Shown: piece by piece, positions 23,257-35,876 of the stretch
Layout: each line of letters begins with the position of its first letter
Numbering within the stretch: position 1 is the first letter of the stretch
Assembly: GCA_029207755.1 (NCBI GenBank)
Contig: JARCOQ010000003.1
Location: 46,582,144-46,646,143, forward strand
DNA from: Chamaea fasciata
Lineage: Eukaryota; Chordata; Aves; Passeriformes; Sylviidae
Direction of reading: 5' to 3'
Length of the DNA: 64,000 nucleotides
Made by a program: the position numbers and the translations under genes
Notes under the pieces: model-generated
Told to the model about the DNA's origin: nothing
The model's database searches: none
The model's input: the letters and a program-made list of their open reading frames with translations, nothing else

Positions 23257-26200
23257 CAGCCTACTCTTCACAAGCTGCAGGGAGTGAAATTGAAATAATC
23301 CACTTTACAGAACACTCCAATCAAGTATTCACATTGGTGTGAAATTAATTTCTCTGCCTTCCCCACCCCATAACAGCAGAGTGGAAACAAGAACTGGTAT
23401 TTGTTTCCTTACTGCTGCCCCTGCCCTACAGCAGCCCGTGGTGATTTCTCAACCCATCCAAACAAACCTCAGCTTTATTTAAGGAAATGTAATTTCACAG
23501 TCTCTTTAGCTAAAAATACATAGGTGCTATTTAAAATAATTACCTCATTTCAATATGCACACCCATAAATTCAGAGTTCATTAAAGCAGTAAATATTTAG
23601 GTAGATTGATTCACATACCTTATGCAATTTCATTGCATTTCAGTGTCAATACACTGTGAAATAGATTTTTTTTATTTGTTTTGCAGGCATGGGCTAACTT
23701 GTTAAGTGTAATTGCAAAATACTAAATTTCAAGATCTCCAGGCTTTCAGAATTCAAAGACTTTAAATTTAAATTATGGACCTGGATACAAACATGACAGG
23801 ATGTCTCTTTCACTGGAAAGGATAAAGTCAGACACACAAACATAAAGAAAAAGCAGAGATTGAAATCTTTCTTTTACATTATGTGAAATAGAAGATTATC
23901 ACCAAAAAATAAGCTTAAAATTTGACATTTTCTGAGTGTCAAATGTTTGAGTTGGATTCTGCAACAATCTATTCTGCTATTTCTGTCATTGCTGCTATTC
24001 CTGTCATTTTTCTAGGAGTCTTCTAACCCTCAATAGTAACTATTCATATCACTTAATAAAGAAAAGAAGCTAATTAGGGAGTGAGTGATAAGCAGAACAG
24101 CATAGTTAATTTTTGTCGGTTTTCTATTCCAGTTTACTTGTGCAGCTATCTGAACAGTGTATAGTTAAAAATCAAAGGGAGAAGATTATAAAAAAAGAAA
24201 TGGAAGATTACAAAATAAAGGAATAAGGACAAAAAATGAGTGCCACTCAGCTGGAAAAAATCAGAGTTACTAGCTGGAAAAATACCCAGTTTGACTTTGG
24301 TAATGTGGGAAAGATTGTTTTCTTCATACATAGTCCAGCATCAAAGGAGACATTAAAATCCTATATTGAGTAAGTTGTCAGTAATGGCTAAAACTGAGGC
24401 TCTCAGAAAGAAAAACACAGGCTACATTCTCCTGCACTGCACCAATTTTTCATTTCATTGAGATGGAAGTTATTCGAGAGTGTAGAATCCACTAAGGCTT
24501 ACAAGGAAAAGTTGAGGTTTAGGTAATGATTATCACTGTATTCTGGGATTTTACCTCATTTTACACACTTCAGGGTCAACAAATAAAGAGCCTTTTCCAG
24601 TGGAAGAGCTACACTATTAAAAACTTTGCTAGTACAATAGAAAGTCTCGGAGGAACATTGCAAACATACTGAGTATGAGTGGTCAGTCTTTTAACAGGAT
24701 TTGGAAAACTGGCTGTTATCTTAAGGTCCAGTCAAAGGACAGCAAAATTTCAAATCCAGATAAAAAATTCAGAAAATGCACGTTTTAAAAATGTAGCTCA
24801 CTTTATAATAAGAGATCAATGACCCTCAACTAAGTGATTAAAAAAATAAACCCAGAAGCCATAGCTGCTAGAACCTGCAAATCTGTAGGGCTGTGCACTG
24901 GTAGTGCTGCTAGGGGAGATCCCAGCAGCCCCTGTGACACCACCCAAGGCAGCAAAGGCAAACCGGTGATCACGGGGACTGGGCTACAGAAACCACCTCC
25001 TTTGGGTTAGAAAAGGATACTGCTACGTAAAACTGCAGAACCTAATCATGGCCTTGGTTAATTTACAATCAACTAGGTGTACCTAATCTGAAACACTCTT
25101 ACGAACTTTATGATCCTCCCTGAAAGTCTATGTTTTAATTACTATTTCTATTTGGTTCAGCAGTTCCGTGAAAATAACTCTGAAAAATCAAGTGTGTGAG
25201 CACTAGGAGTTGACAACACCTCTAGTAACAAGATCCCAGTAAATCAGCAGATGTCTGAAGAAAGAGGGAAAATATTATTCTAAGTATTATGACACAAGCG
25301 ATGGATTTATTTTTTCAATACACAGCATAATCCCATAACTAAAAACTCTAAACTAAATTGGATGGGTCTAGCCACTTAATAGTTGTATGATATAATGTTA
25401 TAGTACTTAGAGTTTCATACAAATATATAGCAATATAAAATACTAAATTATCATATTATATGCTACTTGTAGTAGTACCAATTCCAAGTTCTTGCACACT
25501 TAATTTTAGCACAACAATCTAAAAACATGCCCTTTTGATTCAGTCGTATGACTGGCAAACAAGCAGTGTGACTAGAATTCCAACACCTGCTGTTAAATCA
25601 CGGTGCTTTTGTGGAGGTGCCACTTGCATTATAGTTCCAATAAGAAGCAAACACAGAGAGACCAATATTTAGAATACAGTCCAACAGCCATGGCAACCAC
25701 AAATGTAAATTGTAATAAATGTGTAAGTTTGATACTACTTTGGAAAGAGCTCCTATCAAGGCTTCACCTCTCTACAGCTCCAGACCAAACTTCTAAAATT
25801 AGCTCACTGTTACTAGCTTTTCCTTTTTCCTAGCAGACTCTTGTCCGTTAGAAGTTGCCTCCTCTCAGAAATAGAGATATATCTTTCAATTACCACCTAT
25901 GATACACAATTTTAGGAAGCAAATCCCAAGATTGTTCTCAATTATAGATTCTGTGCAAGCATGATTCATATTTTATTTCTAGAGGCCTCATAAATTTGCT
26001 AGATAATCAGGGCAAAGTTATTAAAACCTGCTTGTTCTACTGACTCATTAGATATTTTCAATATCTACAGTCTTTTCATCATGTATGTGTTATGCTTCTA
26101 TCTTTCTTGGAACTCAGGATAGGGTAAATAATTGCAATGAATGGATTCAATGTGACACTGAAGTACGTGAATACAACTTGGAACTGGACTTGCATAGAAT

Positions 26201-27526
26201 AACTTCAAATTTGTTCATATTTCTTAATACAAATTTATTTTTAAAGCATGCAATACAAAAGTCTGTCAGTATGCTGCAAATATACCCAAAAATAGGGATC
26301 TACAGTCAAGTAGGATAATGGAAACAAATTAGTTGTACACAGCTTAACTGCTAAAACCAGCTATCAGCTGATAATAATGCATAACCTACTGGCTTTTAAT
26401 TAAGTAAATAAAAGCTTTTCATTTTCTCTTATTGGTTTATTGGACTGATATTTCAGGACACAGAATGTTCAATGTAAAATCTTATTGAACTTCTTCCTTC
26501 AAATGAAGGGATTGTCTTAATTCGTAGGAGTTAATAAAAACTTTGTTAGGATTAAATGTTCTCTTTGTTGAAGGTTTTAGTAGAGAATTATGCAGATAGC
26601 ATAGAATGAATTTCAATGCCCAATACTTGTTCTCAATAGCTAATTTCATTTTGGCTCATTAAAGAACAGAGATAAATAATACAAAGTTACAGACTTACTT
26701 CTTAAACTAAAATGAATGAGCAATAAACCTTACTGTGTCATACACTGAACTATATTGACGGAGAAATAATGCATTTTGTATTTATGTATAAGTTAAACAT
26801 ACAGTAGAGAGCTCCACATGGAGGCCAGAAAACTTGCCACTGGACCAGTTAGTAAAATCAATACATCCTTTATTCAGGAATTGATTGGGGGATCACTGAC
26901 TATTACCAAAATAACAGTAGCTCCACTGTTGTTCTGCAATGGACCTAATCAAAATACAGAAAGGTGTGCAATTAATGGATAAAATTCAACTATGAGCTAT
27001 TTCTCTTATTTGGACAAGACAAATGAGGTTCAAACACCATCAGATAAGGGAGAGACATTTGATCAATTAGTTTGATCAAACTTTAATTATGTTTACAGCA
27101 AGGTAAAACGCAGATGATTTTCAAACTAAGAGATGTGAAGTCTCACTTACTATAGACTTTAGGATCACTTACAATTTCAAAGATTTTTAGCATCTTTCCA
27201 AAATAAAGAAACCTACACTGCACCGATTTTCACTTTATACTTATTTGTCGTCTCAAACTAGAGTTCAGATCTGTTCCCTGAGTAGTACCAGACACACAAG
27301 GAATTCCACTTGCTCTGCAAATGGAAGACCTGTTTGAAACAGGAGAGACACAGAGAAATTTTCAGGGAATATAATGCTAATAAATGAAACCATAAAATGT
27401 ATCCACAGGAGATAGAACATGTTGAACCATAACAGTGATCCTTATGTTCTCATATACTTGGTTGTTTAAGGACAGATGTTGTTAAAAGCTGAACTTTCAC
27501 CTTAAGAGAACAAGATTTGATCATTG

Positions 27527-27544
27527 TTTTTTTTTTTTTTTTTT
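27527..27544 (+). repeat. Poly-T tract
   Basis: A run of 18 T, equivalent to poly-A on the RGS7 sense strand. No retrotransposon body was recognised beside it. Confidence 0.93.
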
Positions 27545-29430
27545 AAATAGTAGTCTGTGTGTCACAGGATTACATAATATGCAAAATGCATAAGAAAAGG
27601 ATGCTAAAATTTAATTCTTGAGACAAGTCATATGAAATTAAACAAGAAGCGGTACCCAAGAAAATATTACTGTGTTGAAGTTCTATGCTTAATTCTTTTT
27701 GCAAGCTGATTTAATTTCTAATTAGTTTTACTTTATGATATACCATTTCAGTTTTGTAGTGACTGGTTTTCAGAACCAGAAATGGTTGCACAGAAATTAG
27801 ACCCCTTGTATTTATTCAAGTGGAGTTTCAGTAGTATTAATTTAACTTAAGGCTGTATTTAAATGATTTTTGTATATGTGAAGATTCCAGTATCTGCAAC
27901 ACTATTGCACAAGGAAACTTTTAAAATGTATCTGTTTTGTTGCCCGTTGTGCTAAATAGTTAGATTCATTATTGCTTTCACAAGAATTTTTTTACCCCAA
28001 AAGGCAGGAGACTGCTGGTTTACAGATTCCATACAGAAGAAATTTAGGTTATTCACTTGAAAATAAGTGGCAACGGAAAAGTCTAACACATCTCTGAAAA
28101 CGTTGATGGCAAATAAAGGTGACATTTAGAAATTGATTATATGCCTTTTGACTTATAAGAAGATCTTTGACAAAATGCTTTGGATTAAAGCAGAAAATTT
28201 AATTCCCACAGATACAAAGATCAATGTATAAACACTGCACTTATAAAAAATCCTTAGATTTACCTCTTCAGGTTACTTTCCTAGTTTCACACAGAACTGG
28301 GTCTTACTTAAAACCATATTTTCATATCATTTTTCCTGGTGTCCTTCCACCACCTCATCAATTAACTATTTCACAGCTTGTGACCTCTCAACTTTAACTT
28401 CCAAAAATTCATTTTGTTCCACTGTTGCAAGAATCTTTGCTTCTTTTTTCGCCATCTGCCCCACTGTCACTCAAGTATAGACTAAATAAAAATGCTAAAC
28501 AATGTGAGGTGAGTACAAAGTCTTCTACAGAGGTCTTAGTTAGCAGGCCAGCTATAGGGTTTATAAATATGTGCCTCAACTACACACAAGTATAGATCAT
28601 ACTCATTATAACCATTTTTTGAAATTTAAGCATTGTACAAGGCTTTGTTTCATTAGCAGAAGGGAAATTATCTGAGAATGACAATTCCTGGTTTGGCTGC
28701 ATTCCATGTCTGCTGTAAAGGTAACTCCCTTGTAAGGATATATGGTCAAACAGGTGCAAAAGAAGACATGAAAATTATATGTATATATAGAGAGAAGTTG
28801 GACAGCTTGATTCACATTTGCTTTCTAAAGATGTTTAAAAATTTTCTGAAAATATTATGAAAAAGCAGGGAGAAGTGTTCTCTGGCTAAACAAGTGACTG
28901 GCCCAGAAAAGTCTAGCACTGAGTGTGAAATGCAGGCATGCGTGCACCATCTTATCCAAGGTAAATTCACTGTTTTGACAGGTCTCTGAGGCTGTTCTTG
29001 AAGGACAGGATGAAATAATACTTAAAGTATAAAAGAACTCACTGCCTGGCCCTCAACACCTGGGAATTACCTGTCAGGTCAGATGTCAAGGGTCATCTTC
29101 AGACAGCATAAAATACAATTAAAAAAATAAACAGAGAAAATTAAATTAATGGACATAGAGTCTCATAAAAAGAGAGATAAGCAAAAGGTGTGGGATGTGT
29201 GACAAAGTTTTAAATAATTGAAGAACACTGTTTTCTTTGTTCAGTGCTAGGAAACAACAGCAAGGGACACCCAAATCCAGAAATGATACATATTTCTGAA
29301 TTGTACGACAACAGGGAATTATTATAACCCATCCTTGCTCTTAATATTACTGCTTGTCCTGACTAGACATACTCACTCCAGATACTTTCCTGTCCTGTAT
29401 CAAATGACACAAATACTGCCGTTGTTTTTC

Positions 29431-29498
29431 ATAAAATCATAGAGTCGTCAGGTTGGAATAGACTTTGAAGGTCATCAGGTCTGACCTTTACCAATATT
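29431..29498 (-). mobile_element. CR1 LINE 3' end, short fragment
   Basis: The + strand reads AAAATCATAGAGTCGTCAGG then TTGGAATAGACTTTGAAGG and TCATCAGGTCTGACC, the reverse complement of a CR1 3' terminus (TTCTATGATT-type end followed inward by the conserved tail). The element is therefore minus-oriented, sense with RGS7, and only its last 70 or so bases are recognisable. Confidence 0.82.
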
Positions 29499-30740
29499 CT
29501 ATACCAATTTTTTTCCCAAAGAACCAAATTAATCACCATAATCCAGCAAACTGGTAAAAGCAATGGGAATAAAAGTCCCGTGGATAGGGTTTGCCCAAGT
29601 TATAACTGGCAGAATGGAAGAACTGGCTCACACTTTGACTCATGCTCATGCTTTACCAAATCACACTATGACTAAACCATCACCAGTGTTTGAACTTTGG
29701 AGAGGGACACATGTCAATGCTGTTTTCTAGCACATCTGATGCGCATTTCCTATCTTCATTTTAAAAACAACTGCACAGAAACCTGCTAAATGTGACTCTA
29801 ATACAACCAACATGGACTGATGGCAAAGGTCAGAGAGGCACTGGAGAAAATGAAATGCTTTTTCAATTTTTTACAGTTACAAAGTATACAGGTGACTTTC
29901 AAAAGAAAAGGATGATTTCCCCCATTATCTTCTGAATTAATCTGAATCTCAGCAAGTATCCAAAAGGCTTTTTTATTGCATGAATGTATAACTCAGGAAG
30001 AAAAGTGAATACTCTGTAGCAGCAAGACATCAGCCATCTTGCTTATTACCTAAAAGAGTTAATTTTACAGCAAGCCACAGCTACTTTGCTCTGACTGTAT
30101 TTAGTGTGGGTTTGAAAATGTTTTAGAGGATTTACTGCTTTAGTACCTATTTGTCCCTTTTTAAAAAATGTAAGATTATGGGGTTTAAAAAGAGATAATA
30201 ATTCAAGAAAGCCAAAACAAAGTTCTCTTTCAAAGACTAACAAGCAGCATAAGATTTCTTTCTGAACAAAAGCAGCTTCTCGATTTCTTTCTCCTGGAAG
30301 TAACTCACTTCCCCAGTTTAGCTTGATTAGTTATTGTTTTTGACTAACACCTTAATCCTCCTAACCAAGTTTTGCTAATTTCCACAGTCTGTTATCAATA
30401 GAAGTTTTAAAATTGTGAAAATAATACACTTTCTAGGCAGGTGAAAAGAAGGGAAAGATTTTTAAGGTATGTTTACTTTGCCATCAAAAAGAGAACTCCA
30501 TCACTGCATGTGAATAATACTAATCTTAGACCTATGCCAGATACTGGTTTTACCTTAGAAGTAATAGCATGGACTTTATCCTAGGCCTGATGCTTAGGAT
30601 TGCAACAGAGTTTATACAGCTCTCCCTGACACAAATTTCCCTGGTTTTACTAAGGCTAGTATCTGAACTGGTAAAATTAAAACATGTTTGGGAACGTCTC
30701 TGCAGGCTGCAGTTCTCTACAGCTGAAGCTCAGCCATACT

Positions 30741-30792
30741 CTTTTTACATAAGATCTAAGATCTTACATGAAGCTAAGATCTTTTTACATAA
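30741..30792 (+). repeat. Imperfect 40-base-period duplication
   Basis: CTTTTTACATAA appears at 30741-30752 and 30781-30792, and TAAGATCT recurs between them, including a palindromic AAGATCTAAGATCTT. It looks like a local slippage-type rearrangement. Confidence 0.85.
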
Positions 30793-30859
30793 AGCAGAAA
30801 TTGGGATTTACAGAAATGACCAAGACTGCATTCCACATACCCTGAAATACACATAACAA

Positions 30860-30909
30860 CCCCCATTCTCCCTCTCCCCCCCAAAAAAAAAACCCCAAAA
30901 CACCCCCAC
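30860..30909 (+). repeat. A/C low-complexity tract
   Basis: C-runs and A-runs alternate (CCTCTCCCCCCC, ten A, CCCC, AAAA, CACCCCC). It resembles in composition the block near 5754-5920 and that near 51039-51125. Confidence 0.9.
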
Positions 30910-31620
30910 AGGGGAACGGCAATTAAATAAATACTGGAATGGAAACTAAACAGTGAGACAACAACGCCGTTCTCTTAACTGTCTCTCAGAAGAAAATTGT
31001 GGAATAGATGATTATTTGAATAAAACTTTCCAAACCCAATTCCTCTGGCTCATCTCCGAGCATCATCTCAGTCTGAAGACATAGAAAAATATTTTAGGCC
31101 AGCCAATCAAAAGTAACAGTCATAATGACCTTCAAGAATTTGTCTGTCCCTCAGACTGTGACATAAATCTTCTTGAACTTCTGTAATCACCTGAGGGTTG
31201 CCTTCAACTCAGGAGCTATGAAACAACGGTGTTTTTGAGGCAAATCCTCTTTACATGTCTACCTTGGTTCATTTCCTTTATTTTAAACCTGTGAGTCACA
31301 GTGATCTGTTTCTGATACCTCATCATCCTCTTTTTCTGCATCACCATTCTCCTGACCCCACTGCCATACAGCTGTTCTCATGTCTCCAATTCCTGTAAGG
31401 CACTGCTGCACTGTCCTTTAGGAACAATGGCTTGCTTCCCTCTACTGCTCCTTTCATCAACTTAAAGTTGAAATACAATGCAAATTTAATATTTATAGTT
31501 TATTTTTTACATGTGAATCTTCTGTATCAGTACTGTAGCTGGGTAGGTAACAAATAAAGCAATAAACTAACTAAGGACCAGAAGACCTGCAAGAATTCCC
31601 TGAAAAAATATTTATTATCA

Positions 31621-31640
31621 ACCAAACAAACAAACAAAAA
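31621..31640 (+). repeat. (AAAC)n microsatellite, short
   Basis: ACCAAACAAACAAACAAAAA is a short tetranucleotide repeat of about four units. Confidence 0.9.
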
Positions 31641-33491
31641 TAATGAAACATTTGATCCTCAAAACTCATTTTCAGAAAAAAAAAATTACATTGGAGTGGA
31701 TTTCAAATTATGTTGTCACTGCCACTAGCCTCTGAACTTTTAGCAAAAGGTGAAACACTGTAAATAAAAATAAGTACTATACACAGACTCTCATCTAAAC
31801 ATTACCTTAAAAAACTGTTTAAAAAATTTAGCTCTCTGGTGTTGCAGCAGCATTTCTGTAAGTTTTTGGGAGGCCTTTGGGGGTTTGAAAATACATTACA
31901 AATTGTAATTAGCTCTAGTATCACCCTCCTCTTTTCAGTCTGTTTGTGGTTTATCTTTTGTTCTTTTCAAAAGAAGCTTCTGGCTTTTACTGTGACAGTA
32001 AATTCATAATGGTGTTTTCAAAAATATTATTTCAATGGCTCTTGAGAGGAGCAGTGTAGCCAAAGTATGAACCTCTTCATTCATCTATTTATATCTTCTA
32101 AAGCCAGGAGCCTGCATTGCTGACTGTAAGCCAGTCCTTGGCCTCTGATATTTCATAGGTATGTTTACAGCCAGATTAAAAACATCTGCTGGCCCAGGCA
32201 GATTTATCCACAGTCCAGCCAAAGCTCTTAATCAGATTCAATTTCCTCTTGTCCTGGTCCCTTTTACTCCCTTGAAGGTTCAACAATTCACCTCTTCCAA
32301 ACCTGAAAATAACATTCTCAGATTCAAAACCTTTAGATCCATTTCTGCAGCAAATATAAAAGCTCTCTGCTCCTTCACAGGTCTCAGGTCCACATATACT
32401 TTGTGTTCATTCCCTATATAGCTCCAATCTACATCAGATGGAAAATTGCTTTCTGTTCTTCTTCCTTGTTTTATGTCAGTGATTAGACAATAATGTCCCA
32501 GTCTTTTTGTATCTATTTCCTGTGGTTGGAATCTTTCACATCAAGTTATTTTTGCTACCTGACATTCAAAATCCTACCTAAAAATCCATTTCTTCTATGA
32601 TCACTTCCATTCCACAGTCACAAATGTAAGCTGACCATCTTCAAGTTTATTATTTTTTTATTTAAACTTTCTCATTGCATTCTACTCTTCCATACATGTC
32701 ATTACCTAATTTTACTTCCCCCACAAAAGTAGTTTGCCCCAGTGTCAGAGCAAAAGATACAGTTCATATATGATTTCACTGGTAATGATACCAAAAATTG
32801 CATAAACAGAAAAGGAAAGCTTAACTGTAGTCAAGGGAAACCAACATTGCTCTGTAGTAAAGCAAAAAATATGTACAGTTTAATTGGAATTATTGTAACA
32901 ATTGACATTCCTTTTCACAATTTTAGCACTCAAATACAGTTGAGTATGTAAGAAAATTTCTTTTTTAAAGTTTTGTTTCAGATGGACTTTGACAAAGAAC
33001 TCAAACAAATCTTGTTTACAGAGTGTGTGACTCCCACAGCTCAAAGCCAATATCTAACCTTTATGCAAATCAAAAATAGCTTGGAAACATAACTAGGATG
33101 AAGTTAAAAGGCTTAGCAAGCAAAAAAGCAGACTAAAAAAGAAAAATAGTCAGACTTATTTAAGGATATTTTTAGTTATGCCGATAATTTAGGTTGTGTG
33201 ACTCATACCCCAGGAAACCTTTGAGACAATAATAGTCAAAGACAGGTACCTTCTGATTCAAGAAACCAGGCACAACACATCTACTCACTAAAAATCATGA
33301 ACTGGATCCACTCACATCTGAAGTCAAAAATATCAGACTCATATAAACTCTAGATCCTGAAAGGAGGGAAGCAAGCCCCAAACCCTCACCCTACTGCTCT
33401 TTTACTTTCCCCAGGCTACCCCAAAGCTCCACAGAAGCTGACATTTACCAGCAGCCCTGCTCACAGATCCAGCAGCCCCACTAGCACTCAC

Positions 33492-33573
33492 CACTGGACG
33501 GTGCACATCCCAAAACGCTCGCTCCTGACTGTCAAGAATCTTCCTCTCTATCTTGTCTCTCTTCTTGTCAACC
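33492..33573 (-). CDS. RGS7: RGS7 exon: charged linker helix
   Basis: This 82-base exon completes a Lys codon and encodes [20 protein letters not shown] then WDVHRPV, about human residues 177-203. The strongly charged helix lies between the DHEX region and the linker before GGL. The acceptor is TTGACAG and the donor is GTGAGT after the final Val codon, so it ends in phase 0. The next exon lies about 14.5 kb away, across the largest intron seen here. Confidence 0.95.
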
Positions 33574-33717
33574 CTGTCAATGTCATAGGATATTTAAAAG
33601 AAACAGTGTTGAGGACAGCAGTAATTTTAAACATAAAACGTGTCCATTCACTTTCCTCCCCCACCCCCCTATCAAAAAGCATGCAAAAAAACCCTGCTCA
33701 TCTCCAAAGGAACTTAC
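33574..33717 (-). other. RGS7 short intron (144 bases)
   Basis: This intron is bounded by GTAAGTT at the 33718 donor and TTGACAG at the 33573 acceptor. It is close to the minimum size typical of vertebrate introns and joins two linker-helix exons through a split Lys codon. It contains a C-rich run on the + strand (CCCCCACCCCCC, about 33657-33669), which is G-rich in the transcript and could act as an intronic splicing enhancer; that role is inference. Confidence 0.93.
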
Positions 33718-33794
33718 TTTGCTTGTGCTTCAGCTTGCATAAAAATAAACTCCCACTTCCGAGCAAAAGCTCGCTGTAGCCTGGCCAAACTCTC
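33718..33794 (-). CDS. RGS7: RGS7 exon: DHEX/linker helix
   Basis: This 77-base exon encodes [20 protein letters not shown] then AEAQA and the first two bases of Lys, about human residues 151-176. It continues the DHEX helices with an amphipathic, Arg- and aromatic-rich stretch. The acceptor is ATTTTCAG and the donor is GTAAGTT. The split Lys codon (AA|G) is completed by the next exon, only 144 bases downstream in the transcript, which is the shortest intron in the window. Confidence 0.96.
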
Positions 33795-35811
33795 CTGAAA
33801 ATACATTACAATTTTAGTGGGTTAGGTTGCAAGTTGTTTACTCTTTGATAGCTTCTGGCTTTATCTTTCCCTCCTCTCCTCCCCTCACCCTTAGCAAGAT
33901 GTAATTCAAGTCATGATATTTGTGTCAGTACAAATGGACCTTCCTTATCTGATAAAAAGTTTTTTTCTTGACACCAAACAAGATGGAATACTTTTGAATG
34001 CCTCGACTATTTTAGTTTTGAAACTCTGATAAAAAGGGTAGATGCATCCTTCAGCAGAACATGAGATTTCTGAAACATTTTTATATACTGTGTGCTATCT
34101 TAGCAATTTCAAAATAGTACAAAAAAACATCCTTTGATGCTGTTTTACACCACAACAACACAGACTCCAAGCTTTAGAACACTGAAAACTATTCTCTTTT
34201 TTTGGGATGTGTCTGCCTTATATACTTTTTTACACAGACCAATTTGATTGATAACACAAAGGCAAACTTCTTAACTCACATTGGTCAGACTAGAGGGACA
34301 TCAAGAAGAAGTCCCTCCTAGGAAAGGGAATGAATAACATAGTAGAGTTACAAAAACACTTTTCTTGTTTACAGAAAATTATTTGGGAAAAGAATTTCAG
34401 AAAACCAAAATGTCTCAGGCACGAAACCAGGGCTACACGTCATTGTTTTGAAAGTATGTAATAATGAAAGATAACAGCAGTTATCTCCATACCGGATGAT
34501 CCACATGACAATTCCTCATCAGTCATCTATGCAAATGGTTTCCCCTGAACAATGCTGGCTGCCATTTTTGGTAGTACAGCCAAACCTCCACAGCTATTCT
34601 CATTTTTAAAAATGCAGACTAATGTTCTTCAATACTGTACAGGAAATGTATTTATTCTACAGCCTACTAATAATAACAGGAAGAAAATTTATAAAATCAT
34701 TGCAAAATTCTTTCTTCCATTTTTGATGGAACATTTTCACTGCCTCCAACAGAGCTTTTTAAATCTCTTCCCAGCTTAAACAGCAGCAGTGTGCAGGCTT
34801 CTTAACAAAAAAATGTGTTGTTTTTACTATATTTCTATGCATTGCAAATATATCTCTGTGCCATACTTACCGAAAATGAAGATTACAGAAAGAGCAGACT
34901 TTCAAGAGACCTTGTCAATACCAGAAAAGGCTCCCAAGGACTGTACAATGAAGGGGAGTTTTCTAAGGCGTGTGAGTTTAAAATTACTCATACCCCACAG
35001 TGTAGGACACTGAAAAACAAGCTTGTGCCAGAAGAAGCAATAGAGTGTCAGCATGGTGCTGTGGCTGGAGTATCTGGTGTGTTGAGTATCTGGCGGACTA
35101 TCCTGCTAGCAGGTCACAGCAGCACAGCTGGACAGCTTTCAGCACAGAGACAGGGCTATTTGTGAATTTTATGTTGACATGCTGATGAAAAATTCAGGAA
35201 CTTCTCGAGGGTAGAGTTGGAATTCAAGACATGCCTCTCCTTATTGAATGCCATCCTCATCAGCTAATCCAACTCCCTCTTTTTCAGGCTCTTCCTGGCC
35301 CCAATTATCTTACCTTGCCCGAGGCACAGCACAACTATCAGGGAGTAGGAATGCCTCTAGTCTGCCCCTCTTTGCCTCTCATCTAGCTGATGGGAAAAGG
35401 CTCAAGTGTCAGCATCACTTAGAAAAAATGAGATTTACATTTCTACATCTATCAAGAGCTTTTGGAAATGTTGTCAGGGATCCTTCGTTCAAACCTTAAA
35501 TTCTGAAGAGAACAGCTGCTTCCAAACACTCATGGTGTAGCTGGGATTTGTGAAGATATTTGTGATCCTGGCATGGGGATCTGAGCAGAGTAAGATTAGG
35601 GATGGACTGTAATCTCAACATTTGTCCAGTTAGTCTTCACTATCATCTCTCAAACACCATTTAAGACTACGGAGCAGTGTTAGACCCACAAGATGGAAGA
35701 ACTGAATAACTAAAAGATTTTCACATATAATGCCCATAGTTCTCATGCTTAACATTATTTCATGGGCTCATTAGGTCCAGCAGAGAAATTTACTTTTTGC
35801 CAGGTACTTAC
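33795..35811 (-). other. RGS7 intron (about 2 kb)
   Basis: This is the intron between two DHEX exons. Open frames on the + strand at 34789-35165 and 35248-35499 have mixed composition and no recognisable family. No transposon was recognised. Confidence 0.8.
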
Positions 35812-35876
35812 AGCTTCATAGTCTGCTAGTTCTAGCCTTGCTTTGTTTTGCATTGTCCGCTTGCAGAGGTAAACAG
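35812..35876 (-). CDS. RGS7: RGS7 exon: DHEX helices
   Basis: This 65-base exon encodes (A)[19 protein letters not shown] then EA, about human residues 129-150. It is part of the DHEX helical region linking DEP to the linker before GGL. The acceptor is TTCCAG before CTGTTTACC and the donor is GTAAGTACC after the Ala codon. The first two bases complete the Ala codon begun in the 52-base exon, and the exon ends in phase 0. The encoded residues match my recollection of human RGS7 exactly, as expected for a constrained helical surface. Confidence 0.96.

Larger units (their letters stand above)
19024..33491 (-). other. RGS7 large intron (about 14.5 kb)
   Basis: This is the largest intron in the window. 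It contains a plus-oriented CR1 tail (about 22990-23256), a minus-oriented CR1 end (29431-29498), a T-run at 27527-27544, an A/C tract near 30860-30909, an (AAAC)n run at 31621-31640, a 40-base-period duplication around 30741-30792 and a purine/G-rich patch at about 20815-20950. No exon of another gene was recognised. The many open frames of 60-108 codons on both strands have no domain signature. Confidence 0.75.
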
